Assembly (NCBI GenBank): GCA_012295275.1
Contig: CM022669.1
Span: 11,142,449-11,206,448, forward strand
Direction of reading: 5' to 3'
Source: Chrysomallon squamiferum
Taxonomy: Eukaryota > Mollusca > Gastropoda > Neomphalida > Peltospiridae
Length of the DNA: 64,000 nucleotides
The translations under genes and the position numbers were made by a program. This document shows, piece after piece, positions 52,827 to 64,000 of the stretch. Position 1 is the first letter of the stretch. Each line of letters opens with the position of its first letter. The notes beneath the pieces were generated by a model that saw only the letters and a list, made by a program, of their open reading frames with translations, did not search any database and was not told the origin of the DNA.

Positions 52827-55001
52827 ATATTATTATTATTATTATTACTATTATTATTATAGAAGATTTCTTGTGTCATATTACCATTACAAAACCTGAA
52901 TTACGTTTAGCGAAAGTATAAATGTATTGAGGGTGTCATTAAATAAACACTTACTCATTCATTCAGGTCAACAAATTGGGCAGAATAAACAATAATTAGG
53001 AAAGAAAAGTGTATAAATATTATGAGTAAAACTTAAATAAATAACAAGACCCCAAAAATCTCATTTATATTCTAAGAAAATATAATTAATTAATCTTAAT
53101 AAAAATGTATTAATAATAATAATTATAATTATAATATTAAAAATCAAAAAATCAATTTTATTTTGATCCCATTACTTAAGTTTCATTGAAAACAAAATAT
53201 GAATTTTAACTTACCAGCAAAAATAAGCAGTTTTTCTCTTTTGCTTTGTCTGATTTTTGGAAGGAAACAATGTATGTATGAAATAGTGAACTGGTACAAG
53301 GGGACATCAGAAAACAGATAAACATTTTAATTATAACAAAAACAAAGAAAGAACAGGCACCTTATCTATCAAGATATTTATTTCTGTATTTGTAGAATTA
53401 TTTATGGAATGTTTGGTTTTATGGTACAGATTAAAAACATGATTGCATTGTAATAATAACATGCAACAAATTTATAAAATGTATATACCATAAATTCCTG
53501 AAATGAAATTTCTTTTAATAAATAATTATGTTTGTGCCAAATTGTTATTAATGTATGATAAACATATTAGCCTATTTTTTATTATAACAATAAAAATATA
53601 CGTTGTTGTCATGTATTTGTTAAAGGTTACATTAAGATCCCCTATTAATATTCATAAACTGTAAGATGCTTGAGATATGAATCCAATGTCATGATATATT
53701 GCCCCATATTATTTACCTTACAGCACAGAATAATGACATTTTACTGTTTAATCAATTTATTACTGATCTACATCTAATTTCAAATGAACAAAAAGTGATC
53801 TTGTTTTCTAAATATAATTTAATTTATATTGGCACTGCTCAGTGTTTCAGGGTTATGTATGTATTCACCATGTTAGTAAGATCATCATTTGCACTTGATG
53901 ATTAAATGTGATTTCAAATTTGAAATATACATGTACATAAATTCTATTTACATTCAAATATACAATAATTTCTATATTTAGTCTTTCCCACTTTATTTTT
54001 TCAATGCACACACTTACAGTAGTTTTCTGTTTTAATAAATTCATTGCACTCCCATTTCTTCAGTAAACATTTACATCCACAAGTCAGATTTCTAAAATTT
54101 GTGCTTAATGTCAGTTTATATTCTATTTTTCATTTTTTTTTTTTTTTGACTGAAAACAACTACTATTTCTTTCTGAAATAGAAATAACTTTGTGTATGGA
54201 TTGATGTCTATATAATGAGTGTAACACGCAGATATCTCATTTGCTCACACACACATGTGCACACTTGTTCCTACACACATATATAGTCATATACACTGTT
54301 TTATGCATCTCAAACATTCTTCACACTTGTTAAATGACATTTTGATCAGAAACTAAAATCATTAATTTATTTTCTTACATGAAATAACAAACAGAAAAAG
54401 TAAAATCTGTCCTGATGTCATATTCTGTAGTTTATCTAAACCTTGCACTTTTCATTAATAAAATCATAACATTATTATGGATCCAAAACTCCATTATGAA
54501 TAAATAGTTCAACTTTTAATAAATACTGTGTCATTTATATGTGCTACATTATTTACAGCAATCATAATTTTGTTTTCGATTCTTTAGTTATTACTGAATT
54601 ATTTCCCTTCCTTAACAGCACATTGAAAATACAATGAGTTTTTATTTCTATGGAATATTTCTCAATGCTTTTGCAACTGTTTTCCCATTTTTCTTCATAT
54701 TGTTACATCCTTTTCTCTTTCTTTTCTTCACAAAAATTTATTTATGTTCTAAATAACAGAAACACACTTTTCTTTCTTCTTTTTATTCACTCACAGAAAT
54801 TCCTTGAAATCTTCATACACTTGTTTATTGGTGATTTCACCAGTTACCTCCCCTGAATCATTCTTTTTATCACATTGGATATATCTGTACATATTTACGA
54901 ATTGCCTAACCACTTACAAATAACTTATATGTACACAGGTTAAAGAAATATAATTTATATGCACACATATTAAATTATAATGTAATTTATATGCATATAG
55001 G
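51900..55001. other. Intergenic DNA and 3' UTR of gene 2
   Basis: AT-rich, few repeats apart from poly-T (52074-52093) and an (AAT)n(ATT)n palindromic tract (52773-52860). The part next to 55001 should be the 3' UTR of gene 2. Minus-strand AATAAA hexamers (plus-strand TTTATT) occur for example at 54824, 54782 and 54641. No other gene was recognised. Confidence 0.55.
52773..52860. repeat. (AAT)n(ATT)n palindromic tract
   Basis: About 36 nt of AAT repeat directly followed by a similar length of ATT repeat, so the tract folds back on itself. Confidence 0.95.
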
Positions 55002-55144
55002 CTAAAGTAATGATGTCTGAAGTAGGTGTGAATGAAAGGTCCAGTAAAAAGTGTGTAAAAACAGAGATAGTAACACTGTTATATTACAGCAGAATGCATA
55101 TGTAGAGTTTTGGCTGTTTTTGCCTTCATCTGTAGTTGAGGTCC
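55002..55144 (-). CDS. Gene 2 last exon: tail and stop
   Basis: The acceptor is a long T tract ending TTGCAG. The exon encodes TSTTDEGKNSQNSTYAF, then a hydrophobic run (CCNITVLLSLFLHTFYW) and a short HSHLLQTSLL end, with TAG at 55004-55002. With no basic cytoplasmic tail it looks like a GPI signal, though the last 12 residues are only weakly hydrophobic, so a membrane-spanning end is an alternative. It contains an NST sequon. Confidence 0.8.
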
Positions 55145-55667
55145 CTGCAAAAAAAAAAAATAATAATAATATGAAAGGGGTAAACATATTAGATTTATAA
55201 ATAATATATATTGAATAGCTAACAGTGTATAAGATATTAATCAGTATTTTATGTTTATTTTTATTTTTTATTTTTTAACTTTTTATATTACATTAGGAAG
55301 ATACTTTATGTAATTTGTTTTAACTTCATATGCCATGTACGAGTTTTCTTCTTGTACTTCAGTTTGATTCTATTATAAAAATTTAAATAAATAAAAATTG
55401 TGAAAGATAAAGGTAATTATTTATTTATATATTATCTATTTCAGTAGTAGACATAATTAAATCATGGTTATTAATGAATTTTTTATATAAATATTTTTAT
55501 TATCTGCAATCAAAAACTGCATTTTGCACATCAATTTTAATATTAACTGTTTCTGGTTGTTTTATTCAAATACCCAGAATTTTATGTCTTAAAATAACAT
55601 ATAAAAGACATTCTAATATATAATGATTATAGCGAATAAAGAGTTATAGGTTAAATACTTTACTTAC
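55145..55667 (-). other. Gene 2 intron between the 21-nt microexon and the last exon
   Basis: AT-rich; nothing recognised in it beyond short A and T runs. Confidence 0.7.
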
Positions 55668-55688
55668 GTTTTACATTCTGTGTTCCAG
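55668..55688 (-). CDS. Gene 2 microexon, 21 nt
   Basis: Flanked by TTACAG on the acceptor side and C|GTAAGT, a full-consensus donor. It encodes about AGTQNVK in the frame of its neighbours and is phase 1 at both ends, so it can be included or skipped freely. Direct joining of Ig2 to the last exon would also be in frame. Confidence 0.7.
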
Positions 55689-56087
55689 CTGTAATTAAAA
55701 ACAAAATTAAACATATCAATATGTATATACAATGTTTAAAATAAATAAATAAACTAACCTATATACATTTTTCATACATTATTTTATTTATTTCAACAGA
55801 TAACGCTACATTTGTGGTAACATTATATCAAGCCTGTGAAAAGATAAGGAGACAAAACTTTCTTTTGTTTCTTGTATAATAAAGATTATGTATGAAGTTA
55901 TTATATACACTGCACATATATAAAACAAAATATCTTAATAAACACACTTTGATACCAACAACTGAGAAATAATTAATAAATAATTGTCTCAAAATAGTTT
56001 TAGAATTTAAGAATTATGTTTCTCGTGTTCTGGAATAAATTAATTATTAATAGTTTACATTAAAAAATCCCTTCCATGATAACTCAC
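55689..56087 (-). other. Gene 2 intron after Ig2
   Basis: About 400 bp, AT-rich, with no other feature. Confidence 0.75.
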
Positions 56088-56378
56088 CATTGAGAACGTG
56101 AACTTTGATGCTGGTGATATCTGAATTGCTGCTGCGGCAGACGTATGTGCCAGCGTCGTTCATGTTGCTGTGCTTGAGGTCCAGCACACTGACTAGTGTT
56201 TTTGTTGGATGGAATTTGAATTTGTCTATTGTGATTTTCTGATGAGCATCAGGTGTGATCTTTATTCCATCCTTGAACCAGGTCAGGTCACTAGGAGGGT
56301 TTTCAGATCCTGATGCATTGCAGACCACATGGATTGGGTCTCCTTTCTCAACAAACTTAGTCCCAGAAACAAAAATAG
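56088..56378 (-). CDS. Gene 2 Ig2 exon
   Basis: 97 codons, one whole Ig domain: AIFVSGTKFVEKGDPIHVVC (first Cys), DLTWFKDG (core Trp), LVSVLDLKHSNMNDAGTYVC (second Cys in D-x-G-x-Y-x-C) and ITSIKVHVLN. The CNAS sequon overlaps the first cysteine. The EKGDPIHVVC start and VHVLN end match the second domain of Dpr proteins. Acceptor GTTTTCAG, donor AATG|GTGAGT; phase 1 at both ends. Confidence 0.95.
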
Positions 56379-56801
56379 CTGAAAACAAGAGTTAATGTGA
56401 TTGTAAAAAAAAAACAGGTCAAAATGAAAAATTTTTTTTTTTTTTTTTTTTTTTACTTACATTTTAATGCAATGAAGTTAAAATTGAGGTTTGTTTCTGT
56501 TTTCTTTTTTACACTGGATGAATACTTAAAATGCTGACTTAATAAGTTAATATGTTAAGTTAATATTTTGCTTATTAAGTATCATTTACATAGAAATATT
56601 CATAAAATTAAAATCAATGCAATTGTAGCAATAATACTGGCTTTATTAATCTACTTGTCTTTGTAATACAACATATTTATTGAACCTTCTAAACTGGTTT
56701 GCAGTATATAATAGATGTATTATCTTAAACATGATTTTAATTATTAAACAGTGATTTTTTTTTATATCACATTTAATTGATCATAATATTAATATTCATA
56801 C
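56379..56801 (-). other. Gene 2 intron before Ig2
   Basis: About 420 bp, AT-rich with poly-T near 56432-56453 on the plus strand. No exon is seen. Confidence 0.75.
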
Positions 56802-56825
56802 CTGGTTTTGCTTTTGGATTTAAAT
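56802..56825 (-). CDS. Gene 2 microexon, 24 nt
   Basis: Bounded by TTTTTCAG and CAG|GTATGA. It encodes about DLNPKAKP in frame with both neighbours, phase 1 at both ends. It is part of the linker between Ig1 and Ig2. Called from splice signals and frame fit; too short to show homology. Confidence 0.7.
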
Positions 56826-57741
56826 CTGAAAAATAAAAAAAACTATACAGTTTATGGAGAACATACAATATGAAATTCTTGTAATTATATAATAGATTTG
56901 ATTTAAAAAAAAATAAATAAATAAATAAATATAAGGAATAATATATAAAATAGAGAAAATATTTATAAACAAATAAATATCTTAATGTTTAATATTAGTA
57001 CTGATTTTGATTTCTTAAAAATATACTTTTGAAAATAATGTAATAGTTCATTTATTAAATGTTTATATAATGAATTTTGGGGATCAAGTATCACTGGTTT
57101 AGCTTTCATTTGAAAGTTAAGAATATTGTTATTGTATTGTTATTAACTGTTTATTTTATTTTATTTTGAAAAATGTGCTGAGAGAATTGTAATTTGCACA
57201 GAAAAAGATAGACAATTAGCATTGCATATAATAAGCATACACAGAGACAGCCATATTAAATGTTAAATGAAACTGTACAAATATTAACTGTAGTTTGTAG
57301 GCTAGAAGTTAATTACATTGTTAGTAAAACAAACAATTCAGCTTTGATAAACTGAGAATACACATTGTGTGTGTGTGTGTGTGTGTTTGTCTTTGTGCAT
57401 GTGTGAGTGTGTGGTGAACGTATGTGTTTATGAGTATTTTAGAAATGTGAACAAATAAGTTTAGTCAAAATTTGAAAGGTGTATTTTAATTAAATATCAT
57501 GCATCAATGATTATATGTGACATGCTTTAATACACAAATTAATTAACAAAACAAAACAAAAAATAAATAAAACTTTTACATCCAAAGGAGTATTAATAAA
57601 CTGAAAACATATTCAAGCCAAAAAAAGTAATAACTGTAATTTTAAATATAAAAAAGAAACCACAGAATTACATGTGCAAACAATCAGATGTGAAGGGGCA
57701 AATAACTCTAAAAGGCAGGAGGAAACAAGTGAATTGTCTAC
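56826..57741 (-). other. Gene 2 intron between the two linker microexons
   Basis: AT-rich with a short (GT)n at about 57367-57385 and short TAAA repeats. No exon recognised. Confidence 0.7.
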
Positions 57742-57786
57742 CTTTTTCCAAGTTCTCATAGTTTATCCTCTCAGGACGGGCTGTTG
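57742..57786 (-). CDS. Gene 2 microexon, 45 nt
   Basis: Encodes TARPERINYENLEK plus split codons, with donor AAAAAG|GTAGAC. The acceptor region reads GCTGCCAG|CAACAG, giving a second AG six bases downstream; both keep the frame, so two forms differing by two residues are possible. Phase 1 at both ends; the exon sits less AT-rich than its surroundings. Confidence 0.75.
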
Positions 57787-59139
57787 CTGGCAGCAAAATA
57801 AAATGTAGCATTAATTTTAAAATAACACCTTTCTGACAGACTGGCTTTTCTGCTTTCTAATTTATGTTAAACCTTTTGAATTAAAAAATAAAATGTGTTT
57901 ACTTTTTTATGTTAATAATAATTTTAAAAAAAAGTCATAAAAGAAAAAGAAGAAAGAAAAATAGGAAATAATTGTTTAAGAATTATAATTAAAAACCTAT
58001 ATTTTAAGCCTGTATTTAATCTCAAATTGTAGGGGGTGTGTGTGTGCGTGTGTGTTTGTCTAAAATTACACAGTGCCTCATTATTAAAACAAATATTAAA
58101 CAATGGTGAAGCATTCATTGTGTTGGATAATGACTCGTATTCATGAAAATATGTTAAAAACTTAAAATAACAATATTCATTTATGATTTATTTCTAAACA
58201 TAATTGTTTCTTTTGTTTCCTTTAAATAATCTTAACCAACCTTAATTAAGAAAGCCAAATTGAAACTAATTAAAACTGATTTGTGTGGCAGCACAGGATA
58301 ACTAGTCACATGGTGAAAATTATCAAAACTCAGGTCTTGATGGAATAAGACAAACCACCTTCTACAGATCAGTGATGTGCAATACATGTGATTTTAGATG
58401 AATCTTGGAAAAATAAGTGCATAGTTTTAGCATAATTTCATTAATTAAGATTTTGACACAAAACCATAAAGGACATGTTTTATTGACTGATTTGAGCCAA
58501 AAAAATGCATAGACATGAAAGTCGAGATGTTTTCAAAACTATTTATGGTGAAGAGAAATGATCTGTTGATGCATTGGACTGCATTAATAGGCTGTGACTC
58601 AAAATTACTTTGCACAACATCTGACTGGTTGTCCTACATCGCCACACATTTATATTAGCCTATGAAAATATGAGGTCATTATTAAGTAAGAAATTATGAA
58701 CTGTGTCTGTACAATGTAGATTTTATATTTTCTAGTGCAAATTCATATACTTAGAAACATTTGTTTAATAATTACCCAAACAACAAATATTTTTTATTTT
58801 ATTTTATAAATTTGTAAAGGACTGTCATTTTTCAAATTACTTATAAGAAAAAGAAACAAATCTGTCTACTGACTTCAATGTTAATAATTTAATATGGCTT
58901 CCTTAAAGATTTCAAGGCTTCAGTATTTATTCTGCAGTATTAGATAGCAAAATGTCATTTCCCTTTTATCTACAGTTATGGAATTTTAGATAAAAAATTT
59001 GACATTTTGAACTTGTAGATCTATGCATAATTATTTCTTTTCCGTATTCTGACCTAATATTAGTTTGACAAGTTCCAGTACACTGGGTCATGAATATGAA
59101 GCTATTTATATGACTGTAACATCCACATACATACATATA

Positions 59140-60410
59140 TAACAGTGATCAATGAAATTCTAAGACAGTCATTTTCCAATAAAAATTTATATTTTATATC
59201 AATATCCGTATAATGAGAAGTAACTTGTGACTTTAAATATATCTGAAAAAGAATATTTGTCAGTACCTACATACACATGTTCATGTTATTGAAAGGAACT
59301 GAATTCAAAGATCAACTCAGTATTGTATAAAATCATATTCATACAGTGAAATCTAAGATGTACCTTGGTCACATATAAAAATAACAGTTATGGCAATATC
59401 CATTTCCTGTGTTCATCTGATACAAAGGAATTGAAATTAAAGACCAAATCTGTATTGTAAGATACCATCTTTTATGGCAACATCCGTATAGTGAGACTTA
59501 AATTATGACCTTAGTCACATATAAGAAGAATATTTATTTATGGTAATATCAACATACTGTCTTCATGTCATGGTAATTGAATTCAAAGATCAGTTCAGTA
59601 CAGTAGGAAGTTATCATTTACAGCAATATCCAAAGAGTGGCTTCTAAGTTGTACATAACCTTATACAGATGTCTAAAACATGTTGAATTGTTGTTTTTGG
59701 TGGGTGTTTTTAACAACTTCATCATATATAATTATGTTCGTGTAATACCAAGGAATGGAATTCAAAGATCAAATCGATATTGTATGAAATTATAATTTAC
59801 TGCAATATCCATATAATGAAAACAAAGTTATAACATTAGTCAGATATGTAAAGAATATTTATGTCAGTATTCCCATACACGTGTTCATAAAACAGTAAGG
59901 AATGAATTCGATACTGTATGAAATTACATTTTATGGCACTGCCCGCAATTATAGTGAGTACTAAATTATGACATCAGTGACACATATGAAAGATATTTAT
60001 TTTATTGCAGTATTTGATATGTATCCATCTAATGATAAAGAATTAAATTCACTGCAGTATGAAATTACATTTTATGGCATTGTCCATATAATGAGTAGTA
60101 AGTTATGACTTAAGTTACATTAGTCAGATACAAGTATAAGAAAGATATTTATTTTATGGTAATATCTACATACATGTTCATATAATGATAAAGAATTGAA
60201 TTCAGTGCAGTATGAAATTATAGTTTACAATATTGTCCATTCAGTGGGTACTAAGTTATGACCATATTCACATATATGAAAAATACTTTTTTTTTTGTAA
60301 TATCCACATACTGTTTTCATGTAATTGTAAGGAATGGAATTCAAAGATCGATACTGTATGAAATTATAATTTACAGCAGCATTCATACAGTGAGAACGAA
60401 GTTATGAATT
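59140..60410. repeat. Degenerate satellite, unit about 145 bp, about 9 copies
   Basis: The motif 'ggaattgaattcaaagatc' or a variant recurs at about 59295, 59428, 59575, 59754, 59902, 60041, 60192 and 60335. Between occurrences come 'tgtatgaaattacattttat', 'gcaatatccatataatgag', a 'taagttatgac' segment and 'tttatggtaatatccacata'. Spacing varies from about 130 to 180 bp. Confidence 0.9.
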
Positions 60411-61976
60411 TGGTGTAACAGCAATAAGAATAAATTTATATTTAACTGTGATAAATTATGATTCATCTTGTGCATTGAGCAAGACATTGATTTATAACTT
60501 CTCTTAACTAAGCTTCTGTTATACAGATAAAATGACAATTACTGTGAATAGATGTACAGATTTAGTAGTCATTAATAAAGATCTAGTTGTGGAAAATGAA
60601 AACAAGTAGTGTAATTAGGGTTTCATATGATGTATCATTCATAATTGACACTTACAGTCACTTCATCATAGTCATAGAGGATATTTTAGATTTTAATACT
60701 ACTTGTCTTTTTTTTTTTAATTTTAATTTTTTTATTATTAATTTGTTTTATTATTTTTTTTTTTTTCTTACCTTTTTTCTAAGATATTAATGAAGTGAGA
60801 TAATTTTTTTCCCAAGAGATTTACTTCATATTATCATCATCATTATCATTAATATCACTATCATCATCATTGTCATCATCTTCATTATCACATTATCATG
60901 TTTTCTTAACTAACATATCAATCATCATTATCATACCTTATCAAGTCTTTGATACAATTCAGGCACACACTAACATGTAGCAAAATACTGTTACATATAA
61001 ATGGAAAATATTTTCAGATGTTAAATAATGAAATGTATGATATATACTTTTCTTTCTTATAAATATAACATAACTATGGCATGATAGCTATGTCTGGATA
61101 TGAATAATATAGTGTTTTCTCAAAGAACCATATTATTAATTGATTTCTACACAGACTTATGTCTACACAAAAAGACAAAAACGACTGAAATGTATAGCAA
61201 CCATAAACATACATACATTCAAACACACACTCACTGAACAAATAAATACGAATACACACTTTGAGTCATATTCAAACAAACTGTCCACAAAAAAACAAAA
61301 ACAAAAAAGCTCACATTTTTCATTATTTATTTCAAAAACCTTTTTGTTTTCTTATTCCATTAATATCCATTTTTTAATCCTGCTTTGTTTTTCTCTTCTT
61401 TTATCGATGGACAGTTTAACATGACATTTCAAATTTTCCACTAATCATTACAATTGCCGAGAAGTTAATGCCTTTAAGCTACCTGCTCATTCAGTATTAG
61501 TCTGTCAGGTTTAGCTCATCTTGTCACTTGGAGGCGATCTGAGAATGCACCCTACTGTTAAACTAGATTATCTCAGTCTATGGGAATTGCATAACTGATA
61601 TTCTCCTGTGTTCACTGCTGCAGTGTTCATAGCTTATTTAATAAAAGTTTCTCTCTGTTTAGAAGGATTATTAAGTAATTAGCTAATTCAGTATGGTTAA
61701 TATGATTTATCTTTTAATCATCTGGTATCTTGTCTTTGACAGATCTCTCTGGTGAACTTAAATGTTTTGCCCATGACATAGTGCTTGTATTTTTTTTTTT
61801 TTTTTTTTTTTTTTATATTGATGGAAGTATGCTAAGAATTATTTCCATGTGTTTAGATTAAAACATAATTATTTATTAAATTTATAGTTTCTTTTTATTT
61901 TCTTATATATATGTTATTATTATTATTATTATTTTATATATATTTTTTTAAATATAACTTTATTCATTCTTTATTT

Positions 61977-62014
<38 letters not shown>

Positions 62015-62389
62015 GTGTTGATTACAGGTACACACTATCTTTAGGCTGGAACTCTAAGTTTCCAAACAATATATCTCACAACCTTTAGGCATATAGCTGG
62101 CATTGTTTGGCAACCTCTTGTTACAAAGATCTAAACTTCAGATTTCACATTTTAACCTATGTCTGGAACTGCTGGTATAAATAGTGAAACAAAAATAATC
62201 TAAAGTGTATGTCTCTTAGACAGAAATTGAAGCTATTTTAATGATTATCAAAGATCTTTCTACTTTTGTAATTTTAAATATATTTTTATTTATTTAATAT
62301 TACCAATTAAAAAAAAAAAAAAAAACAACAACAGTGATTTTCTGCCTGTTTTTAAGCAAACATTAGAATATTATTTTATTATTAAACAG

Positions 62390-62464
62390 ATATGTGTGCA
62401 TATGTGTGTGTAGAGGGTGCATGTGTGTGGGGGGTACATGTGTGTAGGGGGGTGCATGTGTGTG
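62390..62464. repeat. Short G-rich minisatellite
   Basis: Three or four units of the type 'gggtgcatgtgtgtg', with runs of four to six G. Confidence 0.9.
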
Positions 62465-63355
62465 TATTCCAATCAAATGTTTTATTCCTCCTTGACACTT
62501 AGCTGAAAACAAAATCCATCTAATTTCACAATTATACAAAATATGTTGGAACCATAACAGTTGTTATATTTTATTTCAAAAATAATTTCATTGTAGTTGT
62601 CACAAATTATGATGGCAAAGTATTTTGTTGCATGTATAAAAGCCATTAATGTTTTGGATTTTACTGTCCTTGTTTCAGTTCTGACAATAAAAGCAATAAT
62701 ATTTTGCTATGTTATATCACCGCTGACAGGAAAGGTAATAAAACAGAATAGGTGCACAACAGTTGTGTCAATTATTAATATTGTTGTCATCACTGATATT
62801 GATGAAATAATAACTGTTATAATCTTCATTATCTTTATTTTCATTGCCATTATCATTATCATTATTCATCAGCTTCATCATTATCGGATTATTATTATCA
62901 TTTCGGTTATGTGAAAAAAAAAATGTAATAAACATACATAATTATGTTTAAATCTTTGCTTTTTTTTATTTTTTTTTTTGGTTGTTATTATTATTATTAT
63001 TATTTTTTTTTTTTTTTTTTTTTTAAAGTTTCAGAAATGGAAGGTATGCTAACTGAAGAAATAATAAATCTACAAACTTCAATATCTATATTAAGGAAAA
63101 AAAAAAAAAAACTATTTCAATCCTATAAAAGTAAAAGATCATAAATTTAGGATTCTAAATTTTAATCCTCAAGTAAAAAAAACACCCAACAATTCTATAC
63201 ATTTCTTTTCTTATTTTTTTTTATTTCTTAAAATTCTATTTGGGGAAGTTAAAATTTAAAACAAACTGGGATATATTTACGACTACAAAAACACATTAAC
63301 CATGCCGTCTAAACCAGTGCATATGTATAGAAAGAATGATAAATTTATTACTTAC

Positions 63356-63566
63356 CATTTACCCGTACAAGTATATGCTGTATCAGTTTATCTCGGCTGC
63401 TGATTTGACACTCGTAAATCCCTGCATCTTTTGGGTTTATATTCTTTATTACCAAATTCCACTCATGTTCCTCTGGTACATGTTTAATGGAATATCGAGG
63501 ATCGGGCACATAAATAAGGTTTCCAATAGATATTGGATTTGGATCTGAAGCTCTTCTCCATATAAC
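63356..63566 (-). CDS. Gene 2 exon: second half of Ig1
   Basis: 70 codons plus one base. It begins VIWRR right after the acceptor TTTTAACAG, in phase 0, just as exon 3 of gene 1 begins VVWTD. It then carries ISIGNLIYVPDPRYS, EWNLVIKNINPKDAG and IYECQIS with the second Ig1 cysteine. This W...R(F/Y)...WxLxIxxxxxxDxGxYECQ(I/V)S pattern is the Dpr/ZIG-8 first domain. Donor AATG|GTAAGT, phase 1. The matching first half with its cysteine is not in the window. Confidence 0.92.
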
Positions 63567-64000
63567 CTGTTAAAATGAAAACATCAATCATCAATGTACA
63601 TATTTTTTTTATACACAAATATGTCATACATGTGTGAATGTGTTCGATTGAAACCTTAAGAGTTCAAAATCTTTCCATTCATGTACACAATCATTTAAAA
63701 TATATAGACTTTTTTTTTCTTTTCTAAGATATATTTTTCATTTTGTAAAATGGTTTGAACAATAGATATTTTAGACCATTAATTTTCAGAAGTTTTTTTT
63801 TTCTTCTTTTGTGTGGTGATTTCAACTGTAGATATTATTGATTCTTTCAATTTTAATAAATCCTCCAGCCCATTCACAACTAAAATGTTATTTAAAAAGT
63901 TTATGACCTTTAATATTGGTTACAAATGAGTTCTGCATGTTCTGGAATTATAAAAGCAAAATAACCTGCTTGGCAATTTTGTTGATCATTTGGGTTAGTA
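63567..64000 (-). other. Gene 2 upstream intron, cut by the window edge
   Basis: AT-rich sequence with poly-T runs. No exon encoding the first half of Ig1 is visible, so it lies beyond 64000. Confidence 0.7.

Larger units (their letters stand above)
57787..63355 (-). other. Gene 2 intron between the Ig1 exon and the linker microexons (about 5.6 kb)
   Basis: Contains the 145-bp satellite, ATC repeats (60832-60900), poly-T (61792-61815, 61982-62013), a GTGTG-type minisatellite (62390-62464) and (ATT)n/poly-T (about 62985-63024). Further microexons could be hidden here; none stands out. Confidence 0.65.
55002..63566 (-). other. Gene 2: two-Ig cell-surface protein, Dpr / ZIG-8-like (5' part beyond the window)
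   Basis: Six exons (211, 45, 24, 291, 21 and 143 nt, in transcription order) join in one frame of 244 codons plus stop. They encode the second half of Ig1, a 23-residue linker, Ig2 and a tail. All internal junctions are phase 1; the first visible exon opens in phase 0. The Ig1 segment runs from VIWRR to DAGIYECQISS with a strand EWNLVIKNINPKD. Ig2 ends IKVHVLN, a signature that recurs in Drosophila Dpr proteins. The family are neuronal recognition proteins that bind DIP/lachesin-type partners through Ig1. The signal peptide and first half of Ig1 must lie beyond 64000. Orthology was not tested. Confidence 0.82.

Overview
This is an AT-rich eukaryotic window, very dense in microsatellites. It holds parts of two intron-rich immunoglobulin-superfamily (IgSF) genes facing each other tail to tail. 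There is no prokaryotic, viral or CRISPR-like content. Nothing in the sequence fixes the species. The protein types, moderate introns and the abundance of (GA)n, (CA)n, (TTA)n and TACA-type repeats suggest a lophotrochozoan, most likely a mollusc; this is an inference.

Layout. 1-10,000 is non-coding upstream DNA with several GC-richer islands and a cluster of CRE palindromes. About 10,015-10,350 is a CpG-rich promoter or first-exon candidate. Gene 1 (+ strand) has eight coding exons: 11195-11252 (signal peptide), 40127-40236, 42344-42548, 44278-44454, 44965-45093, 46525-46812, 47299-47499 and 48640-48755. Joined, they are in frame throughout and encode 427 residues: signal peptide, three Ig domains, a Ser/Thr/Asn-rich stalk and a GPI-type hydrophobic tail. 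This is the architecture of lachesin, IgLON and Drosophila DIP proteins. Intron 1 (about 29 kb) is full of satellites and holds several enhancer-like islands. The 3' UTR runs to about 50.7 kb. A 302-bp hAT-like non-autonomous element with a strong central hairpin follows at 51,143-51,444.

Gene 2 (- strand) occupies about 55.0-63.6 kb, and its 5' part lies beyond the window. Six exons are visible: 63356-63566 (second half of Ig1), microexons 57742-57786 and 56802-56825, 56088-56378 (Ig2), microexon 55668-55688 and the terminal exon 55002-55144. They encode a two-Ig protein of Dpr / ZIG-8 type with a hydrophobic C-terminus.

How they fit together. In flies and worms, Dpr-type proteins (two Ig) and DIP/lachesin-type proteins (three Ig) are cell-surface partners in neuronal recognition. 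Finding candidates for both sides of that pair next to each other in convergent orientation is the most interesting feature of the window. Other points worth following up are a ninefold tandem duplication of the exon-2 splice acceptor of gene 1, complementary 78-nt CT and GA tracts flanking the approach to exon 4, a tandem array ending at the exon 6 acceptor, a possible secreted isoform of gene 1 by intron read-through, and an all-phase-1 microexon hinge in gene 2.
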